Of a stretch of 14,412 bases of DNA, positions 1 through 6,730 are shown in pieces. Where the stretch lies: NCBI GenBank assembly GCA_945867285.1, contig CAMBHX010000033.1, positions 1 through 14,412 of the forward strand, in the 5' to 3' direction. The notes under the pieces are model-generated. The model saw only the letters and a program-made list of their open reading frames with translations. It searched no databases and was not told the DNA's origin. Positions within the stretch are counted from its first letter, which is position 1, and every line of letters starts with the position of its first letter. The translations under genes and the position numbers were made by a program. The stretch is from Sulfuricurvum sp. IAE1 (GTDB lineage: Bacteria; Campylobacterota; Campylobacteria; Campylobacterales; Sulfurimonadaceae).

Positions 1-1406
1 CCATCAACAGCTTCGACTACACGGACACACACTGTGTTATCATACGTACGATTATCACCCATAACACCTACGGATTTGACGTTTAGCAATACCACAAATG
101 CTTGCCATGTTTTGGTGTAATAACCGCTGGCTTTGAGTTCATCCAGTAAAATCACATCAGCATCACGTAGCATAGTCAAATCAGGACGGTTAACCTCTCC
201 CATGATACGTATCGCCAATCCTGGTCCTGGGAACGGATGGCGGTTTATGAGATAATCAGGCAATCCCAGTTCAGTGCCCAAACGTCTAACCTCATCTTTA
301 AACAAATCACGCAATGGCTCGATGAGATCAAAATCCATCCAATCGGGCAATCCACCAACATTATGATGCGATTTGATCGTCACTGATGCACCATTTGGGG
401 AGATAGATTCGATAACATCGGGGTACAGCGTCCCCTGGGCAAGAAATTTGATCCCTTCATGTTTTTTGGCCTCTGCCTCGAACACTTCTATAAACGTGTG
501 TCCTATGATTTTACGTTTAGTCTCAGGATCCGTAACGCCTGCAAGTTTGTCCAAAAACAAATCCGCTGCATCTGCAACGACAAGAGGAACTTTGAGATGA
601 ACTTTAAAAATATTTTCAACTGATTCACGCTCTCCCTTGCGCAAAACTCCATTATCCACAAATACCGGAATCAATTGATCACCAATAGCTTCGTAGAGTA
701 ATGCCGCAACAACACTAGAATCAACTCCACCACTGAGTGCACATAGGACTTTACCATCCCCTACCTGCGCACGGATTTTTACGATTTGTTCTTTGAGAAA
801 ATGTCCCATATCCCATTTTTCAGTAACACCACAAATATTGAGCGCAAAATTACGCAACATTAAATACCCCTCTTCAGAGTGATGAACTTCGGGGTGATAC
901 TGCATTGCATAGACCATTTTTTCCTCATGGGCGATAGCGGCATAAGGGGAATTGGTTGAGTGTGCAATAGAGATAAATCCCTCCGGAAGAACGTCCACTT
1001 TATCTGAATGGCTCATCCAAACATTGCGCTCATCCTCACACCCTTGGAACAGCAGCGAGTTTTGAGTTAAATCGATGGTTAGTTCCGCCTGTCCATACTC
1101 ATGATGGTCACTGCGAATAACGGAGCCTCCAAAATCAACTGCAATGCGTTGCATACCATAACAAATCCCAAGCACTGGGATGCCAAGCGCATAAACACCT
1201 TGGTCCACCGTATACGCATCTTCATTGTAAACTGATGAAGGACCACCGCTGAGAATAATTCCCTTTGGATTTTTAGCTTTAATGGCATCGACTGTTGTAC
1301 GATAAGGCAAAACTTCACAGTAGACCTTGTCTTCACGTAAACGTCTGGCGATGAGTTGAGTGTATTGAGAGCCGAAATCGAGGATAATGATACTGACATC
1401 TTTCAT
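1..1406 (-). CDS. guaA: GMP synthase (glutamine-hydrolysing), 3' end missing
   Basis: GuaA converts XMP to GMP in the cytoplasm, using ATP and ammonia released from glutamine; it is the last step of guanine nucleotide synthesis. The window holds 468 residues from the start codon; the family is usually about 510-525, so roughly 45 C-terminal residues lie beyond the left edge. The class I glutamine amidotransferase domain comes first (about 5-190), with nucleophile Cys82 in GICYGMQ and the His171/Glu173 pair in YHPEVH. The ATP-pyrophosphatase domain follows, with its P-loop SGGVDSS at 225-231, then the GuaA dimerisation domain with RHPFPGPGLAIRIMGE. The start at 1406 is preceded by AAGGGA and gives the canonical beginning MKDVSIIILDFGSQYTQ. 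The gene is colinear with nhaD, 65 bases downstream of it, and may have its own promoter. The identification is firm. Confidence 0.97.
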   Translation of the reverse strand, partial: MKDVSIIILDFGSQYTQLIARRLREDKVYCEVLPYRTTVDAIKAKNPKGIILSGGPSSVYNEDAYTVDQGVYALGIPVLGICYGMQRIAVDFGGSVIRSDHHEYGQAELTIDLTQNSLLFQGCEDERNVWMSHSDKVDVLPEGFISIAHSTNSPYAAIAHEEKMVYAMQYHPEVHHSEEGYLMLRNFALNICGVTEKWDMGHFLKEQIVKIRAQVGDGKVLCALSGGVDSSVVAALLYEAIGDQLIPVFVDNGVLRKGERESVENIFKVHLKVPLVVADAADLFLDKLAGVTDPETKRKIIGHTFIEVFEAEAKKHEGIKFLAQGTLYPDVIESISPNGASVTIKSHHNVGGLPDWMDFDLIEPLRDLFKDEVRRLGTELGLPDYLINRHPFPGPGLAIRIMGEVNRPDLTMLRDADVILLDELKASGYYTKTWQAFVVLLNVKSVGVMGDNRTYDNTVCVRVVEAVD

Positions 1407-1435
1407 GATTGTCCCTTGAGCGTGTAAGATTTTTT

Positions 1436-1463
1436 ATAATAATTAAGTGAATAATGATAACAA
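1436..1463 (-). promoter_or_regulatory. candidate sigma70 promoter for guaA
   Basis: In the 65-base gap between nhaD and guaA, read on the minus strand, TTGTTA (1463-1458) and TATTAT (1441-1436) are separated by 16 bases. They sit about 30 bases upstream of the guaA start. The match is reasonable but the region is very AT-rich, so chance matches are likely. No terminator hairpin is visible in this gap, so readthrough from nhaD is also possible. Confidence 0.35.
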
Positions 1464-1471
1464 ATTCTAGG

Positions 1472-2791
1472 TTAATAAATCCCAAAGGTAATAAATTGGA
1501 CCTGCCAAATTACTATCGAGACACTATACCCCACCAAGACTGTCCATGCTAGCTTAAGATGCGATGAAAAAGTATAAATCCCTTGCATCTTCCCCATGAC
1601 ACCCACTCCTGCTGCACTTCCAAAGCTAATCAGTGACCCACCTATTCCTGCCGTTAGTGTCACCAGCATCCATTGGGCATGATCAATGGCTGGATTTGCT
1701 TTGAGCACCGCAGACATAACGGGTACATTATCTACGATAGCGGAGATAAATCCCACCCCGATGTTGACCCATGTCGGGTTAAAAATCTCATACAATTTTG
1801 CTGCATATGATAAAAATCCGCTAAAATGAAGCGCCCCGACGGCTGCTAAAATACCAAAGAAAAAAAGTAGTGTATTGTTTTCGATTTTTCCCATGGCTTG
1901 AAAAATACTGACGTCAACATTGTGTCTTTTTTTCAAAGAATACATGTATAACTGTAAAATGGATAGACCAAAAAGCATCCCCCACATCGGAGGTAAATGT
2001 AGCAATTGTTTTCCACCCACCGCAAAGGCAATAGTAAGGATACCAAAGGCTATAATCATTTTTCCACCCTTTAGAATCTCTATTTTTGCAGCTTCTTGCT
2101 CATCTCCATCTTGATTTGGATCCAAATTAGGAACATATCGACTCAACAAATAAGCAGTAATGAGCCATCCAACAAATGCAGCTGGAAAAAGATAAAGAAA
2201 ATCGACGAAAGCCCCTTTTTGAGCACTCCACACCATTAACGTTGTAATATCTCCAAAAGGACTCCATGCACCTCCAGCGTTAGCAGCCACCACAACATTG
2301 ATGGCACTAGGCACTAAAAAATCTTTGTTTTTATTTTCAATCGCCAGAAGTACCGTCGATAAAATCAATGCGGTAGTGAGATTATCAGCCACAGGAGAGA
2401 TAAAAAACGCCAACGTCCCCGTAATCCAAAAAAGCTCACGATAGCTGTATCCCTTGGCAATCAGTTTTTGCTTTAGAGCATTAAACACACCTCGTTCTAC
2501 CAAGGCCTCAATATAAGTCATAGCTACAAATAAAAAGAAAAATATCTCTGCTATTTCAAGAATGAGATGATTGATTGCGTATTCAAAAGGTTCAAAATTA
2601 GCTCCCGTTGCTCCATAATAACTTCCCAATAAAACAAACATCAAAGTACCAATAAACAGTGCTGGCTTTGCCTTGTCAAGATGATATTTTTCTTCGGTAG
2701 CAATAAAATAATAGCCAATGAGAAATATAACCAGCAAAAGCCACCCGAAGGGACTTCCAACAAGATTGATTGCTTGAGCCGTGTTTTCCAT
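1472..2791 (-). CDS. nhaD: NhaD-type Na+/H+ antiporter
   Basis: This is a 439-residue inner-membrane protein of the NhaD family in the ion transporter superfamily; it exchanges cytoplasmic Na+ (or Li+) for external H+ and so serves Na+ and pH homeostasis. The chain is almost entirely hydrophobic helices. The two inverted-repeat signature segments are visible: SPVADNLTT (132-140) followed by NAGGAWSPFGD (171-181) in the first half, and AIVDNVP (351-357) followed by GGSLISFGSAAG (384-395) in the second. The Asp-Asn pairs in these segments are the kind of polar residues expected for ion binding. A hydrophilic, acidic loop (about 222-242) joins the halves. The ATG shares its A with the nadB stop codon (TAATG), so translation is probably coupled to nadB. 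The family call is firm; the ion specificity is inferred. Confidence 0.9.
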   Translation of the reverse strand: MENTAQAINLVGSPFGWLLLVIFLIGYYFIATEEKYHLDKAKPALFIGTLMFVLLGSYYGATGANFEPFEYAINHLILEIAEIFFFLFVAMTYIEALVERGVFNALKQKLIAKGYSYRELFWITGTLAFFISPVADNLTTALILSTVLLAIENKNKDFLVPSAINVVVAANAGGAWSPFGDITTLMVWSAQKGAFVDFLYLFPAAFVGWLITAYLLSRYVPNLDPNQDGDEQEAAKIEILKGGKMIIAFGILTIAFAVGGKQLLHLPPMWGMLFGLSILQLYMYSLKKRHNVDVSIFQAMGKIENNTLLFFFGILAAVGALHFSGFLSYAAKLYEIFNPTWVNIGVGFISAIVDNVPVMSAVLKANPAIDHAQWMLVTLTAGIGGSLISFGSAAGVGVMGKMQGIYTFSSHLKLAWTVLVGYSVSIVIWQVQFITFGIY

Positions 2792-4242
2792 TAATTCTCA
2801 CTTTTTGTTATATAGTGTACTCCGATAGAATCTGTACGTTTTAATGCTGAGCTTACAATTTCTTTGGCACTCAACAATCGTAAGTGAAGTAATCGTCCTA
2901 TGTTCTCGTTAAGCATGTGCTCAATAACCTCTAGTGCTTCTTTTAGTCCTTGCTGTGTGCGTACAATCGATACTTTATCCCACATAAGTCCTCGTAAAAT
3001 ATCCTTTTTCTCTTTATCACTTTCCAATTCTAACGCAACAGTAGAGAGTTCAAATTTTGAGGCACACGGAATTGTTTGGGTAGCTTGAATGGTTTGTGCA
3101 GCACGTGCCCCAAATACTAATCCTTCCAATAGTGAATTGCTCGCCAAACGATTGGCTCCATGGACACCTGTACACGCAGCTTCCCCCGCCACATAAAGAT
3201 TTTTGATACCTACAACCGCCCCTTCCAAATCACTTTTAATCCCGCCAATAGCATAGTGAAACGCTGGGGATATGGGAACACGATCCTGTGGCATAGTGTA
3301 TCCCAAGTCGCGAAGTGCTTTATAAATATTAGGAAAACGTCCTTGAAAATACTCTTTGTCAAAATGGCTGCATGCAATATACACTTGACTGCCAGTTCGT
3401 TGCTTATAATCAAAAATTGCGCGACTGACAATGTCACGAGGGGCCATTTCACCACGCTCATCGTATTGGAATAAAAAGCGACAGTTGTTTTCATCAACAA
3501 CATATGCCCCCTCACCCCGTAATGCTTCGGAAAGCAGTTGTTTACGAGCTTTGTGATTGCCAACAAACACAGTAGGATGAAACTGCATCATCTCCATATT
3601 TTCCAACGCAATCCCTTTTTCAATACAAATGCCATGAATATCAGCACTAATATCATGAGAATTAGTATGGTATTCGTACAGTGACCCTACACCACCGCTT
3701 GCGATGATGACATTGTTAGCATGGATAAGCTTTCGCTTCCCCTCACTGAATACTTCCACTCCGCAACAGCGATTGTTCTCCATTAGCAAATCAGTCACCG
3801 TTGCATGTGAAAGCATCGGATGAGGATTTTGTTGCAAAAGAAAAAAGTGCAAATAACGCCCCGTAGCATCTCCACCTGCGTGCAAAATACGATTGCACGA
3901 GTGTGCGGCTTCTCTTGTGTACAGTAGGTTTCCAAGTTCATCAGCATCAAAAACAAATCCTCTGCTCATCAAATCAGAAACGACTTTTTGTGACTGCTCA
4001 CTCATAAACTGTACCGCTGTTTCATCACATAATCCAGCACCCGCCTCAAGCGTATCACTGACATGCAAGGGTATATCCGCATCATTATAAGCGGTCGTTA
4101 CTCCTCCTTGGGCATAATAAGTATTACATTCCCATGGGTGTGATTTGTTGATGATGAGAACTTTAAGGTGTTTTGGAAAACCAATGGAGGCATAGAGACC
4201 AGCCACACCAGCACCAATAATAACGACGTCATACCGTACCAT
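2791..4242 (-). CDS. nadB: L-aspartate oxidase
   Basis: NadB is a cytoplasmic FAD flavoprotein that oxidises L-aspartate to iminoaspartate, which NadA then converts to quinolinate for de novo NAD synthesis. The 483-residue chain starts with the FAD Rossmann motif GAGVAG (10-15), continues through the fumarate reductase/succinate dehydrogenase-type motifs MMQFHPTVF (His222), LSEALRGEGAYVV, APRDIVSRAI and AFHYAIGGI, and has the FAD motif LYVAGEAACTGVHGANRLAS with HGANRLASNS at 361-370. It is shorter than E. coli NadB (540), mainly at the C-terminus. I chose the ATG at 4242: GAGGAT stands just upstream and the Rossmann fold begins at once. A longer in-frame start at 4305 would add 21 residues, but those only run across the lipoprotein gene in another frame. 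nadA and nadC are not in the window. Confidence 0.95.
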   Translation of the reverse strand: MVRYDVVIIGAGVAGLYASIGFPKHLKVLIINKSHPWECNTYYAQGGVTTAYNDADIPLHVSDTLEAGAGLCDETAVQFMSEQSQKVVSDLMSRGFVFDADELGNLLYTREAAHSCNRILHAGGDATGRYLHFFLLQQNPHPMLSHATVTDLLMENNRCCGVEVFSEGKRKLIHANNVIIASGGVGSLYEYHTNSHDISADIHGICIEKGIALENMEMMQFHPTVFVGNHKARKQLLSEALRGEGAYVVDENNCRFLFQYDERGEMAPRDIVSRAIFDYKQRTGSQVYIACSHFDKEYFQGRFPNIYKALRDLGYTMPQDRVPISPAFHYAIGGIKSDLEGAVVGIKNLYVAGEAACTGVHGANRLASNSLLEGLVFGARAAQTIQATQTIPCASKFELSTVALELESDKEKKDILRGLMWDKVSIVRTQQGLKEALEVIEHMLNENIGRLLHLRLLSAKEIVSSALKRTDSIGVHYITKSEN

Positions 4243-4342
4243 TGTTATCCTCAATGACAGTTTTTTTATAGTATGGAGAAGCTTTATATCCGCATCCTGC
4301 GACAATAGTAAGCGCTATTAAAAATAGTATCAGTTTTTTCAT
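4229..4342 (-). CDS. small lipoprotein (37 residues), LptM/YifL-like in shape
   Basis: This is a very short gene reading MKKLILFLIALTIVAGCGYK and then 17 more residues to TGA. It has a Lys-Lys start, a hydrophobic stretch (4-15) and a lipobox VAGC with the lipid-anchor cysteine at 17. After the cysteine, GYKASPYY recalls the CGLKGPLYFP start of the mature E. coli LptM (YifL) lipoprotein, which helps outer-membrane LptD assembly; that resemblance is short and the function is only inferred. The last 14 bases overlap nadB, and the nadB ribosome-binding site lies inside this gene. Its own ribosome-binding site is weak (AAGTGA, five bases before the ATG). The signal peptide and lipobox make a real gene likely in spite of the length. 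Confidence 0.75.
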   Translation of the reverse strand: MKKLILFLIALTIVAGCGYKASPYYKKTVIEDNNGTV

Positions 4343-4386
4343 TGATTCACTTTTTATGTTTAGGTATACCCTTTGGCTTTGAATAG

Positions 4387-4392
4387 TATAAT
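4387..4392 (+). promoter_or_regulatory. probable -10 element of the uvrC promoter
   Basis: A perfect TATAAT lies 32 bases upstream of the favoured uvrC start, in the short gap between divergent genes. No clear TTGACA-like -35 box stands 16-18 bases before it; the upstream sequence is T-rich instead, which is common in Campylobacterota sigma70 promoters. On the opposite strand the same spot reads TATACT (4390-4385), a possible -10 for the lipoprotein-nadB-nhaD operon, so the two promoters may overlap. Confidence 0.5.
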
Positions 4393-4424
4393 AGCCACTC
4401 TAAAACCCTGATTAAGAGATGTCA

Positions 4425-6224
4425 ATGATTGAAATAATACGCTCCCTTCCCAACAGTGCTGGTATTTATCAATATTTAAGCGCCAAAGGGGAGGTTTTGT
4501 ATGTTGGAAAAGCCAAGAATCTCTCAAAACGTGTCAAAAGCTATTTCAATCTAACTCCCACATTATCGCCCAAATCAACGTTATCATTACGAATTCAAAA
4601 GATGCTGAGTGAAACGGTATCATTGCATTATATTGTCGTAGACAAAGAACATGATGCTCTTATTTTAGAAAATTCCCTGATTAAACAATTGGCACCCAAA
4701 TACAATGTTTTGTTGCGTGATGATAAAACGTATCCTTATATTTATGTTGATTTAGGTGACAAATATCCCCGCTTTGAGATCACGCGCAAGATACTCAAAG
4801 GGAAAAACATCCGCTATTTTGGCCCCTATTCTACTGGGGCACGAGACATTTTGGATTCCTTGTATGAACTACTTACGTTAGTTCAGAAAAAAAGCTGTCT
4901 CAAAGGAAAAAAAGCATGTTTGTATTACCAAATGCATCAATGTTTAGCCCCGTGCGAATTTAATATAGATACTGTTCATTACCGCCATTTGGTCGATACC
5001 GCTATTTCTTGGATTCAAAATAAAAACCTTTTAATCCCCCAACTGCACCAAAAAATGGAGTATTATTCCGAAGAATTGCGATTTGAAGAGGCAATAGCAT
5101 TACGTGATAGATTAGAACGTATCAACAAAAGCGTAGTCACCACTCCTCTCGATTTAGCACGACATGTGGATTTTGATATTTTTGCCATTGCAAGATCAAC
5201 ACTCAAAGGGTGCGTGGTACGACTATTTATTCGCGAAGGGAAGATCACCTCTAGTTCTCATGACTTTTTTACTGCCTCATCAGATGTTTCCCTTGATGAA
5301 GGATATGAGCGCTGTATTGTTGGATTTTACGGGACTCAAAAACCCCCTATAGTTGCTCCTATTTTAACGGCTCATGGTTTTGAAGAAATCGACTGGGTAA
5401 GCGAGCACTTGAGTGAACTTTTTGACAAAAAAGCTATTATTGAAGTACCAAAAATTGGGATGAAAAAACAACTCACCGACCTAGCGCTTACCAATGCCCA
5501 TGAACTGCTCAAAACCCATAGGCCTACGAATGAACCTCTTATGGAATCTCTCAAAGAACTTTTTTCTCTTGCTAAACTTCCTTCAAGAATAGAAGTTTTT
5601 GACAACTCTCACTTTGCAGGTGTCGCCATTGTAGGAGCGATGATAGTCTATGATGAGGGGGAATTTGATAAAAAATCATACCGACTCTATCACCTGGAAA
5701 AACGTGATGAATATGGTCAAATGAGAGAAATGCTCATACGTCGTATACAAGGTTTTACTGATAACCCACCTCCCCATTTATGGATTTTAGATGGAGGCTC
5801 AACGCTACGTTCTTTAGCACTTGAACTTTTACATTCTCACGGTATTACATTGGACGTTATCGCGATTAGCAAAGAAAAAATAGATGCCAAAGCTCACAGG
5901 GCAAAAGGAGCCGCTCGTGATATATTGCACGGGGACGACCGAGTCATACGTCTAGAAACCAGTGATAAACGCCTTCAGTTTCTTCAACTTCTTCGAGATG
6001 AAGCTCATCGAAGTGCTATTACATTTCATAAAAAAACCAAACTAAAAAGAGATCAAGAGACACAATTACTCTCACTCAAAGGGGTCAGCAAGCCAAAGAT
6101 TTATAAATTATTAGAATATTACGAAACATTTGAAGCGATTAAAAACAGCTCATTGGAGACTCTAGTTGAGCTAATAGGAATCAAAGATGCAAAGATTATT
6201 CAAAACTTATCACAAAACGAGTAA
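4425..6224 (+). CDS. uvrC: UvrABC system protein C (excision nuclease subunit)
   Basis: UvrC makes the 3' and 5' incisions around a DNA lesion in nucleotide excision repair, working with UvrA and UvrB encoded elsewhere. Numbered from the start chosen here (599 residues), the GIY-YIG nuclease domain comes first (Gly13-Ile14-Tyr15, YVG 26-28, Arg36). Four cysteines follow (158, 165, 173, 177); their C-x7-C-x3-C end matches the Fe-S cluster ligands of E. coli UvrC. The UVR motif that contacts UvrB is at about 205-232, the RNase H-like endonuclease has Asp393, Asp456 and His528, and a helix-hairpin-helix DNA-binding domain covers about 548-598. The ATG at 4419 touches AAGAG (4414-4418) with no spacer, whereas the in-frame ATG at 4425 has a 6-base spacer and is the better start. 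Confidence 0.96.
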   Translation: MIEIIRSLPNSAGIYQYLSAKGEVLYVGKAKNLSKRVKSYFNLTPTLSPKSTLSLRIQKMLSETVSLHYIVVDKEHDALILENSLIKQLAPKYNVLLRDDKTYPYIYVDLGDKYPRFEITRKILKGKNIRYFGPYSTGARDILDSLYELLTLVQKKSCLKGKKACLYYQMHQCLAPCEFNIDTVHYRHLVDTAISWIQNKNLLIPQLHQKMEYYSEELRFEEAIALRDRLERINKSVVTTPLDLARHVDFDIFAIARSTLKGCVVRLFIREGKITSSSHDFFTASSDVSLDEGYERCIVGFYGTQKPPIVAPILTAHGFEEIDWVSEHLSELFDKKAIIEVPKIGMKKQLTDLALTNAHELLKTHRPTNEPLMESLKELFSLAKLPSRIEVFDNSHFAGVAIVGAMIVYDEGEFDKKSYRLYHLEKRDEYGQMREMLIRRIQGFTDNPPPHLWILDGGSTLRSLALELLHSHGITLDVIAISKEKIDAKAHRAKGAARDILHGDDRVIRLETSDKRLQFLQLLRDEAHRSAITFHKKTKLKRDQETQLLSLKGVSKPKIYKLLEYYETFEAIKNSSLETLVELIGIKDAKIIQNLSQNE

Positions 6225-6243
6225 AACTAAGAATTCTTTTACC

Positions 6244-6271
6244 TTGTTTATGCCATATTCTTCAGAATAAT
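6244..6271 (+). promoter_or_regulatory. candidate promoter for the signalling operon
   Basis: The 79-base gap after uvrC has TTGTTT (6244-6249) and AATAAT (6266-6271) separated by 16 bases, 32 bases before the start of the PAS gene. The match is moderate. There is no terminator after uvrC, so cotranscription with uvrC is also possible. Confidence 0.3.
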
Positions 6272-6303
6272 AGTTTCAGTCGTTTTTCAATGAAGGGTTC
6301 GTA

Positions 6304-6717
6304 ATGCAAAGACCAGTAGCAGTAGATGAAGAGTATTTTTTTGAAGGGCGTGCCATTGTGAGTGAAACGGACCTTAATGGTGTAATTACATTTGCCAACC
6401 GACGTTTTTGTGAGATCTCAGGCTATAGCGCCTATGAGCTTGTTGGAAAACCTCATAATATCATTCGTCATCCCGATATGCCAAAAACACCATTTGCACA
6501 AGTTTGGAAAACTATCCAAGCAGGAACCATCTGGCATGGCTTGGTAAAAAACTTGCGAAAAGATGGAAAATTTTATTGGGTAGACACCGAAATTTCTCCT
6601 ATTTATGACAACAATGGTAATGTAAAGGGATATATGGCGGCTCGTAAACCAGCATCTCGTAAAAATATTGAAGAGACCTCTGCCATCTATAAAACCATGC
6701 TAGACCAAGAAAGCTAA
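6304..6717 (+). CDS. single-domain PAS sensor protein, Aer/CetB-like
   Basis: This 137-residue soluble protein is one PAS domain with short ends and no kinase, MCP or other output domain. It closely resembles the FAD-binding PAS domain of the E. coli aerotaxis receptor Aer and the Campylobacter energy-taxis protein CetB. The segment HNIIRHPDMPKTPFAQVW (51-68) carries the Aer signature. Asn32, Arg55, His56, Asp58, Phe64 and Trp77 fall at a constant offset of two from the Aer FAD-pocket residues as I recall them (Asn34, Arg57, His58, Asp60, Phe66, Trp79). It therefore probably binds FAD and reads redox state or oxygen, but that is inference. GAAGG (6292-6296) is the ribosome-binding site. It is the first gene of the operon, so it probably feeds the kinase or Hpt protein encoded next; no CetA-like MCP partner is nearby. 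Confidence 0.85.
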   Translation: MQRPVAVDEEYFFEGRAIVSETDLNGVITFANRRFCEISGYSAYELVGKPHNIIRHPDMPKTPFAQVWKTIQAGTIWHGLVKNLRKDGKFYWVDTEISPIYDNNGNVKGYMAARKPASRKNIEETSAIYKTMLDQES

Positions 6718-6730
6718 GAGGAGATAAGCG

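Noticed and set aside
1079..1399. 106-codon minus-strand frame
   Set aside because: It lies in another frame within guaA, whose domain motifs are intact over the same bases.
3160..3566. Open frames on both strands inside nadB
   Set aside because: Both are shadows of nadB; the NadB motifs across the same stretch are continuous and in frame.
4243..4305. Longer start for nadB
   Set aside because: The extra 21 residues precede the Rossmann fold and cover the lipoprotein gene in another frame; the inner ATG has a good ribosome-binding site.
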